Positions 11,891-24,180 of a DNA stretch of 64,000 nucleotides are shown here, piece by piece; position 1 is the stretch's first letter, and each line of letters opens with the position of its first letter. The stretch covers positions 4,818,050 through 4,882,049 of the forward strand of contig JAJEKV010000030.1 in the NCBI GenBank assembly GCA_021234155.1, given 5' to 3'. The notes beneath the pieces were generated by a model. The model saw only the letters and a program-made list of their open reading frames with translations. It did no database searches and was not told the DNA's origin. The translations under genes and the position numbers were made by a program. Source of the DNA: Isoetes taiwanensis. Taxonomy: Eukaryota; Streptophyta; Lycopodiopsida; Isoetales; Isoetaceae.

Positions 11891-13745
11891 GGTGAATCTT
11901 GATCGTTGATCGAGTTTAAGATCTAAGAGCTCATATTGAATGCTGGGTTCCTTGAGAGAACTTTGGAATTTTTTATGTTATTGAGAGTTGATTGAGACCA
12001 CGGTCCTCAACCCCCAAATTTTGCTCTGGCCACGGGCCAAGCATTGAATTCTGTATGAAAATTGTGTTTCAAACCTGCTACCAAGTATGTTGAATAGGTA
12101 AAATAGACATCTGAGATGTTTTGAAACTTCATGTTCGAGAAAAGTAAAATATTCTAGAAAATTTCTGAAATATTCGAAGTCGAAGGCCAAGATATAAATC
12201 TCATAAATTATATCTAACAGATACTAACAGTGAAAATCATAATATCTAAGAAAGAATATGATGAGAATCTTAGAGATTTTAAAATTTTACAAAACTGCAT
12301 TTAATTCTAAAATATTTCATAATAAAAGGTGTAAATCTTAATTCTAGATAACTTCGAACAGCATCTTTATCTAAAAATAGAAAATGTTTTAAGCGCACGA
12401 ATCAAAAATAATTATTTAGAAGGGATGTGCTCATGATTTTCATTTTGCAAAAAAGTAACAAATGTTCTAAAATGTTCATAATAAGGTGTTACAACAAACA
12501 AAATATATTCTAGATGCCCAGGCCTTAATCTAAAGAATGAAAATGTTTTAAAGCGCCAAAATGATATTTAGAAGGTTTAAACAACAAACACCTCATCAAT
12601 GAAAATTAAGAAGAGAATCAAGAAAATACTAAATGTTGATTATCTAGGCACGCTATAAGGCACTTACATCGTAAAATTTTATCTTTAAAGGTTTCTAATG
12701 TATATTACAACTGTATATATAATAACTAATATATGTATGTCCGTTGAGGATCCGGCGTCGCGTGAGAGCTTGGGATGGTAATCACGGCAGAAGATATTTT
12801 GGGAGAATTTACATATAATATGTGTACAGCGGTCACAGATGCTTGGTGTCCCGATCGGCCGATGGGTCAGAATCCGACAGCTCCGTTGCTTTAGATATAT
12901 CCTACATGATCCTCTGATCCCGAGGATTGATCATAATCCTTGGTCCAAGATCCCTCGGCTCACATTGCATGCTCGGGCCTTGGTATTTTCAACAACTTTT
13001 AGGAAAGGCTTTTAAAATTTTTATGTTATTAGGAAATTGAACCTGATGGTAACCCCCAACCCCATTCTAACCACTAGACCAAGCATTAATTCTATATGAA
13101 TAATTTATGTTTCAAATATACTTAAGGGTAATGTCCTAATTAAGATAAAATAGAATATAACATTACAGTAAGGAAATGAGAATGCTTTGAAAGTTCTAGG
13201 ATGTTTTGAAAGTTTGAGGAGAATGTTCTGGGAAGTTCTAGAATGTTTGAAATTTCTAGAATGTAAGGAATCAATTAAAGGAATCTAAAAATCTCATAAA
13301 TTGTAAGAGAATCTAGGAAGATATTTACAAGTCTAAAGGGAATCTCTTAAATCTGAGGTTGAATCTAAGAAAATGTGATGAAGTCTTAGAGTTTTAAGAT
13401 TTTTCACTGAGAGAGCCACAATGGGAATGTTCTAAAATGTTTCATAATAAAGGTGTACAATATAAATCTTGAAAAAAAAAAAAAATGGTCTAGATGCTTT
13501 CGAGTGGCCTCAGTCTAAAAATAGAAGTGTTTTTAGAAATGTTGCACAGATCCAAAATAGATTATTTTTGGAAGGTTCTAAATATACATGGGTAGCACCT
13601 CAGAGAATCTGAGGGAATATTCATGAATGCTAAATATAGTACATAGAATGTTGAAGAATATAGAGGAATCCTGAGAATCTCATTAGAATGGATTGGTTAC
13701 CTAAAACACGACAATCTTGTAGTAGGGCGTGTTTACAGTACATTG
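11891..13745 (-). repeat. Family S units 5a/5b, minus orientation, TA tract between
   Basis: Two units point leftward: 11891-12700 and 12720-13745, separated by an AT-rich tract near 12700-12740. Unit 5a is the most eroded (tRNA-like part near 11990-12050). Unit 5b has a good tRNA-like head on the minus strand (13090-13028: TTGGTCTAGTGGTTAG, then AGGTTCAATTTC). Confidence 0.6.
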
Positions 13746-14580
13746 TTCGGAACTAGCATGTTCTTATATTCCCTTTAATTCTCTTTGGATTCCCTTACAT
13801 TCTAGAAGTTTCTAGGACATTCTAGAACTTTAGAACATTTGAAACTTTCAAAACATCTAGAGATATTATAGTCTATTTTATATTTAATTAGAATATACCC
13901 TTAAGTATGTTTTGAAGCATAAATTATTCATAGAATTAATACTTGGTCTAGTGGTTAGAGTGGGGTTTGGAGTGAGGACGGGGTTGAATCCCCCCAATAA
14001 CATAAAATTTTAAAAGCCTTTCCTTAAGGAACGAGCATTCAATATGAGCCTTAGGATCTTAGACTTGATCGATCAAGATCTCACCATATAAAACAATATG
14101 AGCCATAGGATCTATTACATATAATTCCCAAAGCCCTGCGTGGACCGTGGGATGTGTCCCCAAACCCGCGTGAGCCGTGGATCTCGGACCCGGCGGTCGA
14201 GGATCAGTCAATCTGGCGGATGGCCGTAGGGCTGTGTTTCCCAAAGCCCGTGGGCCCAGGTAGGATGTGTCCCCAAAGCCCGTGAGCCGTCCCGGATCTG
14301 GACCGGCCGGTCGAGTCGAATCAATGCGGACGTGGGGCAGCGGTACACATATTATATGTAAACTCCGGGCCATACGGGCGTAGGATCGTCCCAAACCCGT
14401 GAGCCGTCCGGATCTTTCGAATAGGCGATTAGGATAAAGCGACAAACATAAGAACATATATAGAGTAGATATAGAGTAGGCCATCGGGCCGTAGGATGCG
14501 ATCCCAAACCCGCGTGAGCGTCAGGATCTCGAATAGACGGTCAGGATAAGCGACAAACATAAGAACATATATAGAGTAGA
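13746..14580 (+). repeat. Family S unit 6
   Basis: Orientation flips again at about 13745, at the palindromic join seen at 9838. The tRNA-like segment at 13940-13996 has A box TTGGTCTAGTGGTTAG and B-box-like GGGGTTGAATCCCC, among the better preserved copies. The GC-rich block contains two tandem copies of a block ending 'aagaacatatatagagtaga' (14449 and 14550). Confidence 0.65.
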
Positions 14581-15885
14581 CAAAGAAATTAATAGATCCT
14601 GGGCGCATTGTTCGGTTTTAGCATGTTTTCACGATGTAAGGCCCTATAGTGCTCTAGATAACCAACGATTCGCGAGATTCTCTTGGATTCTCTGATTCTC
14701 TTAAATTTTCTATTTTTGATTGAGGTCTTACCCATGAGCATTTAAAACCTTCTAAAATTATCTATTTTGGATCTATGCAGCATTTTTAAAACATTTTCTA
14801 TTTTTTTTAGACTAAAACACCTTGGGCATCCTAGAATATTTTTTTCAAGATTTATATTGTACCTTTATTTATGAAACATTTTAGAACATTCTATTATTAG
14901 GCTCTTTGCAAAATCTTAAAACCATGAGCATTTAAAACCTTCTAAAATAATCTGTTTGGATCACGTGCAACATTTTAAAACATTTTCTATTTTAGATAAA
15001 AGCTTGCCTTAGAGCATCTAGAATATTTTTTTTCAAGATTTATATTGTACACCTTTATTATGAAACATTTTAAGACATTCTATTGTCGTTTTGCAAATCT
15101 TAAAAACTCTAAGATTTCATCAAGATTTTTTTACATTCTCTTAGATATTATGAAGATTCCCTTAGATTCAATTAGATTTTTTAAAGAGATTCAAGTTAGA
15201 CTTGTATATTTTCCTAGATTCTCTTGTATGAGATTTCCTTATATTCCCTTTAATTCTTAGTTCCTTACATTCTAGGGAATTTCTAGAACATTTTAGAACT
15301 TTACGGAACATTTTGAGGTTTCGAAACGCATCCTGGGAATATTATAGTCTATTTTATCTTAATTAAAACATTACCCTTAAGTATATTTGAAACATAAATT
15401 TTTTATAGGTAATATAGCGGTCTAGTGGTTAGAGTGGGGGTTTGGGGGTTGAGGACGGGGTTGAATGCCCCAATAACATAAAAATTTTTAAAAGCCTTTC
15501 CTTAAAGAACTGACATTCAATATGAGCCTTAGGATCTTAAGCTTCGATCAGCGATCAAGATCTAAATCATAAAAGCAATATGAGCGTAGGATCTATTACA
15601 TATAATTCCCAAAGCCGCGTGGACCGTGGGATGTGTACACAAGCCATGTGAGCGTCGGATCTCGGACCCGGCGGCCAAGGAGATCGAATCAATCGGACCG
15701 TGAGATTGCGTGATTTTACCCATATTATATGTAAAGCTCGGGCCATCGGGCGTGAGATGCGTCCCAAATCCGTGAACTGCCGTCGGGGATCTCCGAGCCA
15801 GTTGGTCAGGATAAAGCTGGCGACAAACATAAGAACATATAGATCGAGATATATATATATATATACCGAAAGATAATAGATCCTC
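14581..15885 (+). repeat. Family S unit 7
   Basis: Same order as unit 4: two 'tcaagatttatattgta' blocks, AGATTC words, tRNA-like segment 15415-15470 (GGTCTAGTGGTTAG ... GGGGTTGAATG), GC-rich block, then a short (TA)n at 15849-15864. Confidence 0.65.
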
Positions 15886-16863
15886 TGAGCGCATTGTTCG
15901 ATTTTAGCATGTTCTTCGATCTGAGGCCACAATCATGTTCTAGGTAACCAGCGATTCCTCTTGCAGAGGATTCTCTTGAAACGTTTCCTCTATATTCTTC
16001 AACATTCTATGTATTATATTTTAGCATTCATGAAGAAGGACCTAGATTTTTATTGAGATTGCTTACCCCATGAGCATTTGAACCTTCTAAAATAATTTAT
16101 TTTGGATCGCGCAACAATTCTAAAACACTTTCTATTTTCGGTGAGAGTGACTTCCACACAGGCATCTAGGATTTTTTTCAAGATTTATATTGTACCCCTT
16201 TATTATGAAACATTTTAGAACGTTCTGTTATTGGCTCTTTGCAAAATCTTAAAAACTCTAAGATTACATCAAGTTTTCTTAGATTCCATTAGATATTATG
16301 AATATTCCTTAAGTTAACTAGATTTTAAGAGAATGCATTAGACTTGTAAATATTTTCACAGATTCTCTTGTTCATAAGTTTCCTTATATTCCTTTAATTC
16401 TCCTAGATTCCCTTACGTTCTAGAATTTCTGAACATTCTAGAACTTTACGGAACATTCACGAAACTTTCAAAAGAAACATCCTAGAACTTTAAGATGTTT
16501 CCTAGATTTCCTTACGTTCCCGCAGATTCCCCTACATTCTAAGAGCTTGTTACTAAAATCTTATTAGAACAATTTGGAACTTTAAAGGAATTTTCTTAGA
16601 TCCCCTAGATTCTCTTATTTTATAAGATTTTCTTACATTCTATTAGATTCTTACAGTTTCCTTTACATTCTAGAATTTTTTTAGAACATTCTAAGACTTT
16701 AGAAACATACTAAGACTTTCAAAATATTCTAGAACTTTTAAATTTCCCTAAATTTCCTTACATTCCCTTAGATTCCCCTACATTCTAGAACATTCTAAAC
16801 TTATTAAGAACAATTTGGAACTTTTACTGGAGGTTTTCTTAGATCCCCTTAGATTCTCTTATG

Positions 16864-16886
16864 TTCTAGAACTTTCTAGAAGATTC
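16864..16886. promoter_or_regulatory. Perfect five-pentamer heat-shock element
   Basis: TTC at 16864, GAA at 16869, TTC at 16874, GAA at 16879 and TTC at 16884, all at exact 5-bp steps. Same family position as the arrays at 9318 and 18407. Activity inferred from the consensus only. Confidence 0.6.
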
Positions 16887-17658
16887 TGGGAACTTTCTAG
16901 AGCCTTCAGGAACATTCTAGGGCAGACTGGCTAGAGATGTTATGGTCTATTTTTATCTTAATGAGACATTACCCTTAAGTATATTTGAAACATAAATTCT
17001 TCATGGAATTAATGCTTGGTCTAGTGGTTAGAGTGCTGGGGTTTGGGGGTTGGACCCGAGGGGTTGAATTCCCCAATAACATAAAATTTTTAAAAAGCCT
17101 TTCCTTAGGGATGAGCATTCGGCAGCCATAGGATCTTAGACTCAATCAACGATCAAGATCTCATCATATAAAAGCAATATGAGCCACTTAGGATCTATTA
17201 CATATAATTCCCAAAGCCATGTGGGCCAGTAAGATATGTGCCAAGCTTAGCGTGGTAGTAGGATCTGGATCGTGGTCGGGGATCGAGATCAACTGGACCC
17301 GTGGACCCGTGTCTATATAAGTATTATGTAAACTCCCAAGCCATGCAGGGCCGGTAGGATGCGGCCAAAAGCCCTGCGATGAGCCATTAGGATCTTAGAT
17401 CCAGCAGGTCGGTCCAATGGACAAACATAAGAACATGCATGTGGACGTGGATATGTGTGTGAAACAGCGTGAGCCGTGGGATCTGGGATCGTGATGGGGA
17501 TGGTCGCTTTGGAGCCGTGGGATGGATGTCTATAACCGGTACGTATTGCCGACTCCCAAGCCATGCGGGGCGTGGATAGATCCCAAAGCCATTGGCCCGT
17601 GGAATCTTAGATCAGCGATTAGGATTCAATGGGACAAACATAAGAACATATATATGTT

Positions 17659-17659
<1 letters not shown>

Positions 17660-17723
<64 letters not shown>
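17660..17723. repeat. (AT)n microsatellite
   Basis: Uninterrupted dinucleotide run of about 64 bp at a family S unit junction. All family S and T units meet at such tracts. Confidence 0.9.
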
Positions 17724-17725
<2 letters not shown>

Positions 17726-18406
17726 AAGAAAATTATCGTCCTCATTTGTTTAATTTTAGCATGTTCTATATTGCAAGTTCTTATAAAAGAATCTACTTGA
17801 AATACTCTAAATTCATAGATTATCTAACATTCTACTAAAGGTTCTCTCAAAAGATTCTACCAAGGTTCTCTAAGATTCTACCAGGTTCTCTAAATTTTAT
17901 AAGATTTATATTTTCCAAGATTTTATGAAGATCCCCTTAGATTCTCTTAGATTCAATTTTAGATTTTATTAAGGATTGCCTAGGTTCCTTACATTATATG
18001 AGATTCAAAGAGAGATTCTATAAATATTCCTTACATGCTCTAAGATTTCATTAACATTTTCTTGATTCCTTAGATTTTTTATGAAGATTCCTTTAGATCC
18101 CCAAATTTTAAAGAGATTCCCATAGAGCTGTAAATATTTTTTCCACGAATTCTCTTACATTTTATAAGATTTTCTTACATTTATTAGATTCTTACGGATT
18201 CCTTTACATTCTAGAACTTTTAAGAACATTATAAAGACTTCACGGAACATTCTAAGACTTTTTCAATATATTCTAGAACTTTTGCGGAGTATTTTCCTAG
18301 ATTTCCTTACATTCCCGTGGAATTCCCCTACATTCTAGAACATTCTAAAACTTATTAGAACAATTTGAGAAAGAATTTTCTTAGATCCCCACTAGATTCT
18401 CTTATG

Positions 18407-18434
18407 TTCTAGAACTTTCTAGAAGATTCTAGAA
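18407..18434. promoter_or_regulatory. Perfect six-pentamer heat-shock element
   Basis: TTC at 18407, GAA at 18412, TTC at 18417, GAA at 18422, TTC at 18427 and GAA at 18432, with no mismatch and no spacing error. Six contiguous units would be a very strong heat-shock-factor site. It lies about 100 bp upstream of the tRNA-like pol III boxes in the same repeat unit. Confidence 0.65.
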
Positions 18435-18536
18435 CTTTTTTCTAGAGCCTTCTTGAACTAGCTGAGCCTACTATTTTATCTTAATGTCCTTACCCTTAAG
18501 TATATTTGAAACATAAATTATTCATTTGTTAATGCT

Positions 18537-18590
18537 TGGTCTAGTGGTTAGGTGGGGTTTAGGGGTTGAGGACCCGAGGTTCAAATCCCC
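18537..18590 (+). promoter_or_regulatory. tRNA-like RNA polymerase III internal promoter (SINE-type head)
   Basis: A box at 18537-18550 (TGGTCTAGTGGTTAG, as in plant tRNA-Glu/Asp genes) and B box at 18578-18588 (GGTTCAAATCC, one base from consensus GGTTCGANTCC). The flanks cannot pair as an acceptor stem, so this is tRNA-derived rather than a tRNA gene. The same module recurs at about eleven places between 7.9 and 19.4 kb. It identifies the family as SINE-like or as carrying an embedded SINE. Confidence 0.6.
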
Positions 18591-19075
18591 AATAACATAA
18601 AATTTTAAAAGCCTTTCCTTAAAAGGTGAGCATTCAACATGAGCCTTAGGATCTTGGAGCTTCGATCCGATCAGATCTCACCATATAAAAGCAATATGAG
18701 GATCACGTCACATATAATTCCCAAGGGCTGAGTGGGATATGTGCGAAGCCACAGTAGTAGGATCTCGGGATCGACGATCAGGATCAAATCAGCATGGGTA
18801 GTAGGATGGGTTACATATAGTCTATATAGAACCCACTCAACCCATGTCGGGCCTTAGGATAAAATTCCCAAAGCCACACGTGTGAAGTGGGATCTGGATC
18901 CTGATCGGGGATAGGATCAATGCGGGCTGGTAGGATGCGTCTATATGGGACATGTAGGTTTAAGCCACTTTGGGCCGTAGGATCGTCCCAAAGCCACGTG
19001 AGCCGTCGGGATCTCGGATGGAGTAATTGATTCAATGGAGACGAAACATAAGAACATATATATGTTAGATATCTA

Positions 19076-19690
19076 CTCTATATATGTTCCTGTATGTTTA
19101 TGGCGCTTATCAAGCGGGTCGTTCGAATCGGCGGCTCACGTAGTGAGCATTATCCTCTTGATAACTGGTTACATATAATATGACCGCGGTCCTACGATTC
19201 GGGTGATGCGATTGGGCGTGCGATTAAGGGTCAGGCGACCGCGTGGCGGGACGCGCATCCTGCGTTGCGGCGACTTTGGGGCTTATGTGTGGCCAGGTCC
19301 TACGTCATATTTGTTTTTGTGAACGATGCGTTTGATGGGAATCTACGTCTAAAATCATATTAGTTTCACCAGAAAGGCTTCCACATGTTATTGAGGATGG
19401 TGGTCCTGTTTAAACCCACTCCCAATGCCAGATATCTATGAATATTTATGTTTCAATATACTGAGGCATATTCTAATTAACATGGAGCTATAATATTCAC
19501 CAGGATGTTTTTGAAAGTTTCAAAATGTTCGAGAAAGTTCTAGAATGTCCTAGAAGCCTACAGAATAATAAGGAATCGAGGAGAATTAAAGGGAATATAA
19601 GGACATGCTAAAACTAGAACAATCTTGTAGATGGGGCCAGCATTAATTTTCTTAATATATATATATATATATATATATATCAGTATATAT
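19076..19690 (-). repeat. Family S unit 10, truncated
   Basis: A minus-oriented, eroded unit: GC-rich block 19110-19300, degenerate tRNA-like part near 19395-19435, then a shortened TTC/GAA segment, ending in (TA)n (19658-19680). Right edge of the mosaic. Confidence 0.55.
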
Positions 19691-19900
19691 ATGTAATTTC
19701 TAGTGGTGGCTTCCGGAATGTTCCATTATATATCGGTAGCCCGAATCTAGGCGTCGGATTAGCTCTAGAACTGTCTGGGCCGTCCCGGATCGGTAGCTTA
19801 GAACAGGTCTTAGCGGGCATTGGTGGCTTCTTCTAGAGTGTCAAAGAATTCAGAGGTCATGAAACAGGCATTCTTCTAATTTCTCCAGGGTGCTCCCTAT
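19683..19900 (-). repeat. HSE/TATA cassette, third copy, inverted and eroded
   Basis: The reverse complement resembles 39960-40195 and 44610-44830: shared 'gtggcttccggaa', the ggccgtc-gatc words and a TTCTAGA cluster, next to a (TA)n tract as in the other copies. The TATA-box region itself is eroded. Similarity was judged by eye. Confidence 0.45.
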
Positions 19901-22085
19901 ATATGAATATGGAAAATGAAATTGGTTTGGCATTATATATGGTTTTTTGCAGGCTGACTGCGGTTATACTATCCGACTATGGCGTGATAGTTATCGATGC
20001 CATAAATTTGTACTGCGGTTTCGCTATAGTCTTTATCCTCTGGCACGCCTGTATATCAGCTATATGGCTGATATATTCTTTCGGCAGGCCACTGGCGCTC
20101 AAATCCGTGTTTTTTCTTTAAGCGATGAAATTTAGAGACTTCGTTTAGGCTGGCGTAGTTTAAGCGTTGGACTCTCTTTTCGTTACTCTGCTTTCATATC
20201 AAATTTGTGTGTTATTAACAAAGGGCCTTGGCCCTTCTGCTTGCTCTGTTCTGACTTCTCAAATCCACGACCATGGCGCAATACCATACTTTTGTTTTTA
20301 GTTTTTACGGGTGAGCTATAAATTCAAAATTTCATAGGTTGAACGATTAGATCCTTGCCTCTACATGAAATTATAATTCTTGTGTTTTGATTTTATTAGC
20401 CGGCTATTTTGGGTGCACAACATCAAGAACATAACTACCCGATGGAAAAGTTGTTTGGCAGAACGACCTTGAGTTTAAAACCCAAAAACATCAGGATCTA
20501 GTGTTGTTGCCTCAGGCTGACCTCTGCCAAGTTGAACATGAAGATTTTGTTGGGCTGCAGCTATCAAGAGCAATCTGGCTTTTTAGATTATTTTTGGGTG
20601 TGTGGACATACTGCTCCGCCGAGCTTCCATGATGTATCTTCATCTGAGTGCTAGGCTGAGATTTGTTCTGGAAGCTTTCTCTGTCATATGTTTGCAAGGC
20701 CCGCTTAGGCGTGATTAAATGAAGCCCTAAAATAGGGGCCTAATTGATTTCCCACCGAGTAAAGTCTGGAGTCAGCGAGTCAAAAGCGAGGGAGCCGGTC
20801 TCTGAGGCAGAAACTTGTTGGAAAAGACATCGCAGACATCGAGGGCTTGTGCTTATCTGCTTGACCCATTCTTTCTTTGTTAGTCTGGTCTGCAATTCCC
20901 TCTGTTTTTGGTTAGGGAGTTCATAGGAGGGATTCAACGAGAAGAAGAAAGGCGTCGGGAAGCACCAGTCAGAATTAGGTACGACCTTAATAAAAAATCG
21001 AGACCTCAACACCATGGAAATCGACCTGTGAAAACTGTTTTGGTCATGGGTCTTTAGATTCGGGGTAAGCCCTTAGCTTGCTTTCGATCCTACAATCATC
21101 ACGGAGCCTATTTTTTCTTGAGATACATAGGAGCTTTATGCCGAAATTTTAGAATAAGAAATGCAATATTTTTCGGCTCTGGAAATTTTGATAACGTTAC
21201 CGTTTCCCTACTTAGATATTTTGTGTTTTTGAGCCCTTTCATGTATTCTTTTTTTCCCTAATTGGCTTTGTTTTGTCTTAACGGGTAGGGAAAGCAAGGA
21301 TCGAGGGCAATTGAGTTTCTTGTTGTGGGCTCTTCTACTTTAATCTTCTAGTTTACCAATCGATTCTTATCCATCCAGGCGATTCCACTTGTTGATGATG
21401 ATGATGAATCTAGTCAATATTCTTTTATTATCTATACTCTGTTGGTGCGGAAGCAAGAAAACCGTTTTGGGAAGAAGCCGGAATTGTTATGCCCAGCCAA
21501 GAATCGAGCGTTCCTACATCTGTTGCCGAGGTGCCCGCTGGGCCATTCTTATAATGTGATTTTTTTTCGGTTCTTTTGCAGGCAGATGTATGCCATGCTT
21601 ATCAAATCCTTAGGAGCTCCAGAAAATCCTTTTCTTAGCTGCTCTTCTGGGTGACAAAACTGCTATTTCTATTTGTCTACTATTAGGCCGTGGAAGTCCT
21701 GGAGCGCTTGGTGAGTTGAATGATTAGGTTCTTTTATTTGAATTACATAGAGTTTATATAAGGTGGTTCTTTCTAGGTTCTAATTGATCAAAATTCATCT
21801 CGGTGAACAGGAATGCCTAATAATCGTTACCTTTTATTCAAACTCTAAAGAAAAAACATGTTGCTGCTGGTTACAAGGAGATGGTAAGTTCGATAAGTTT
21901 TCCTCATATTTTTGTTTAGAAAACTTCTTTAGTCTTAGATTATTCTAGAAGATGCTATAGTCATATCTCAATATATGATGCCCCTAAAATCATCACTGGC
22001 AATCACTGGCAAACAATCTGAACCGTCAAAGTCAGATAGGCAATCTTAGCCATCTATTAAGGGTTAGAATCACTTTATTATCCAG
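19901..22085. other. Low-repeat region, no recognised gene
   Basis: Mixed-composition DNA with short open frames (up to 91 codons) and no recognisable domain. A few exon-like edges exist, such as 'ttttgcaggcagatg' near 21577 and 'gagatggtaagttc' near 21888, so an unidentified, degraded plus-strand gene is possible. No function can be given. Confidence 0.35.
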
Positions 22086-22089
22086 CATC

Positions 22090-22790
22090 CCAATTTCAAT
22101 GCTTCGATTTTTGTTAATCCAAACAAACTTTAATGTTAGTGGAAGACCCATTAATTTTGGGCCATATAATGGTTATTGGTTATCTAACCCCATATTATTG
22201 TCTCCAAATGTTTATGGGGCTCGAAATGTTTATGCGGTACGCAATAACTATGGGTCGCCCAATAGTAATTATGGATGCACCTATGCCTTAAGCTAAAGTA
22301 CCACAAAATATTAAGTTTTATTGTAATATTGCAAATACTTCAAATAAAGCGGGGCGGCGTCCCAATTTCAATGGTTCAAGTGTCTATGACACTCGAACGG
22401 TTTATGGGGCACCTAATAACTATAGGTCGCCTCGTAGTGCTTCCGGGACAACCATAATTTTAGGCCCCCAAATAATTTTGGAGCTCCCAGTATATACCAC
22501 AAGTCTAATGTGCATTTTGAGGCACTTAAGTCTAATGTGCATTTTGAGGCACTTCATGGTAACAATGCCAACATGATTTTTGTTTGAGCAGTGACAAATA
22601 ATGTCGTGCATCTCTAATATTGTAAGTATTTCAAACAAGGGGGAAGCTTCCTAATTTGAATGGTTCAAGTTTTTGCAGTGGGACGCCCATTAATTTTCAG
22701 CCACAGTCACAGATTATAGGCCGTCTAGTGATTATGAATCAATCAATAATTATAGACCCCCATATAACAGTTATACCTCAATTTGTCTAA
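22090..22790. repeat. Locally tandem repeat with AATTATAG/GGCC words
   Basis: Three diverged copies of a ~250-bp module begin 'cccaatttcaatg' or 'cctaatttgaatgg' (22088, 22360 and 22648) and contain 'cccattaattttgggcc'-type and 'ataactatagg'-type words. Inside is a perfect 29-bp tandem pair (22501 and 22530, 'aagtctaatgtgcattttg'). An inverted relative occurs at about 37300-37600. Confidence 0.55.
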
Positions 22791-22794
22791 TATT

Positions 22795-22980
22795 AGAGAA
22801 TCTGAAGAATTCTCATAAAATCTAACGAATTCTTGGCGAACCAAAGGAATCTTCATAATATCATAAATAATCTAAAGGAATCTTGATAAAATCTAAGAGA
22901 ATCTCAACTTCCACCATAGGAATATGCTCAAATTGGAATGTGCACCGTAGAAACATGCACCGTAGGACGTGCTAATTTTC
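22795..22980. repeat. GAATCT array remnant leading into family T
   Basis: About 120 bp of GAATCT/AATCT words, then 'caccgtaggacgtgctaattttcttg', which also occurs in reverse at 36663-36700, then (TA)n. It looks like the tail of a truncated first family T unit. Confidence 0.5.
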
Positions 22981-23113
22981 TTGTATATATATATATATAT
23001 ATCTATTATATATATACAATTATTGGATGTGTCCTATGGGGGGGTGAATCTTTGTAGAGATTCATCCCAGCCGTCCATTTTCTGAGGTGGCGCGACAATA
23101 GCCCTTGGATTTC

Positions 23114-23165
23114 ATGGGGGGGCATGCATGGGGCATGCATGGGGCATGCATGGGGCATGCACCCC
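23114..23165. promoter_or_regulatory. Clustered CATGCATG (RY-type) motifs
   Basis: About four copies of an 11-bp step GGGGCATGCAT place CATGCATG/CATGCA words in a 50-bp cluster. In plants, CATGCATG (RY/Sph element) is the site of B3 factors of the ABI3/FUS3/LEC2 type. Reduced clusters occur at the same position in the next units (25075-25105 and 26725-26775). The role in a repeat is unknown. Confidence 0.45.
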
Positions 23166-24080
23166 ATCTCTGGGCCGTCGATCGGGCACGCGAAAAATCG
23201 TGGCCCTTGATTTCTTTTTAGGGAGAGTGCAAGGAAGTTTCCTTCCATAGAATTAAAGGGGAAATTTAATCTTGGTTGTCAAAAATAGGCATTTAATTCT
23301 ACCTAAATACATTAAATGCTAAGTTATGAGGTGACAAGATTTTAATTGCCTATATTAATAAATATTAATGCTTTTTGCCTATATTAATTTTAGAGAGAGT
23401 GCAAATGCTTTTTGGTGCAACCAATCTCAGCCATTGGATCAAAAGGGGGAGGTGAAATCTTGGCCATTAAGTATTTTATTTAAATGCAATTTTTTATTAA
23501 AGGAGGTGAGGTGGCACCCTTTATTTAATAAAAAAAAATGTAGTGATGTGACACCAACATTTATGAGTGGATTTCTAGGAAGCTTCCTTTCTATAATCAT
23601 CTTCAAGGGCCCGTGAATCTACAAAGAGGGGGTCTGGATGAAGGTGGGACCCATGCCATTGGATTCCTCTCGTCGAGACTTTTTAAAGAATGGTGCCTTG
23701 GCATCATTCTGTCGTAGTAAGAGTCAATGTGATCGAATATTGAGAATCTTCATGGAATCTTACAGAATCTATTATAATTTAGGAGAATCTTCGAGAATCT
23801 TCATGGGATCTTAGAGAATCTAGAGGAATCTCATTGGAATATTAGGGAATCTATGGGAATCACAAGTGAATCCTTGAGAATCTAAGGAATCCAAGGAATC
23901 TTCATAAAATATTTTTAGAACATAGGGGAATATTGGTAGAATCTTGGAGAACCTAGGAACTCTTCAGAGAAACTAGAGAATATACATAGAATATTAGGAA
24001 ATCTTGGAGAATCTAGAGGAATGTTGAGATAAGCTTCAAAATCTAAGTAGGAATCTGAGGAATCTTCATAGAAACTTGGA

Positions 24081-24180
24081 GAATCTATGGGAATCTTGAT
24101 GGAATCTTGGAGAATCTAAGGGAATCTTGATGGAACCTTGGAGAATCTAAAGGAATCTTTGTAGAATCCAATGGAATCTA
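24081..24180. repeat. Helically phased GAATCT block
   Basis: GAATCT (or one-mismatch forms) starts at 24081, 24091, 24102, 24112, 24122, 24133, 24143, 24153, 24164 and 24174. The steps are 10,11,10,10,11,10,10,11,10, a mean of 10.33 bp and a 31-bp higher period. The average equals about one DNA helical turn. It typifies the long arrays of family T. Confidence 0.75.

Larger units (their letters stand above)
15886..17740 (+). repeat. Family S unit 8, expanded, ending in long (TA)n
   Basis: The longest unit. The TTC/GAA-rich and AGATTC-rich part is expanded (16200-16930), followed by the tRNA-like segment 17012-17075 and a GC-rich block. It ends in an uninterrupted (AT)n tract at 17660-17723. 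It carries a perfect five-unit heat-shock element at 16864-16886. Confidence 0.65.
17741..19075 (+). repeat. Family S unit 9, best tRNA-like head
   Basis: Follows the (TA)n tract. It has AGATTC words, a six-unit heat-shock element (18407-18434), the tRNA-like segment (18537-18590) and a GC-rich block. Homologous to unit 8 throughout. Confidence 0.65.

Noticed and set aside
18537-18590. Functional tRNA-Glu gene
   Set aside because: A and B boxes match, but the flanks cannot form an acceptor stem and no anticodon arm is evident; the module recurs in every repeat unit.
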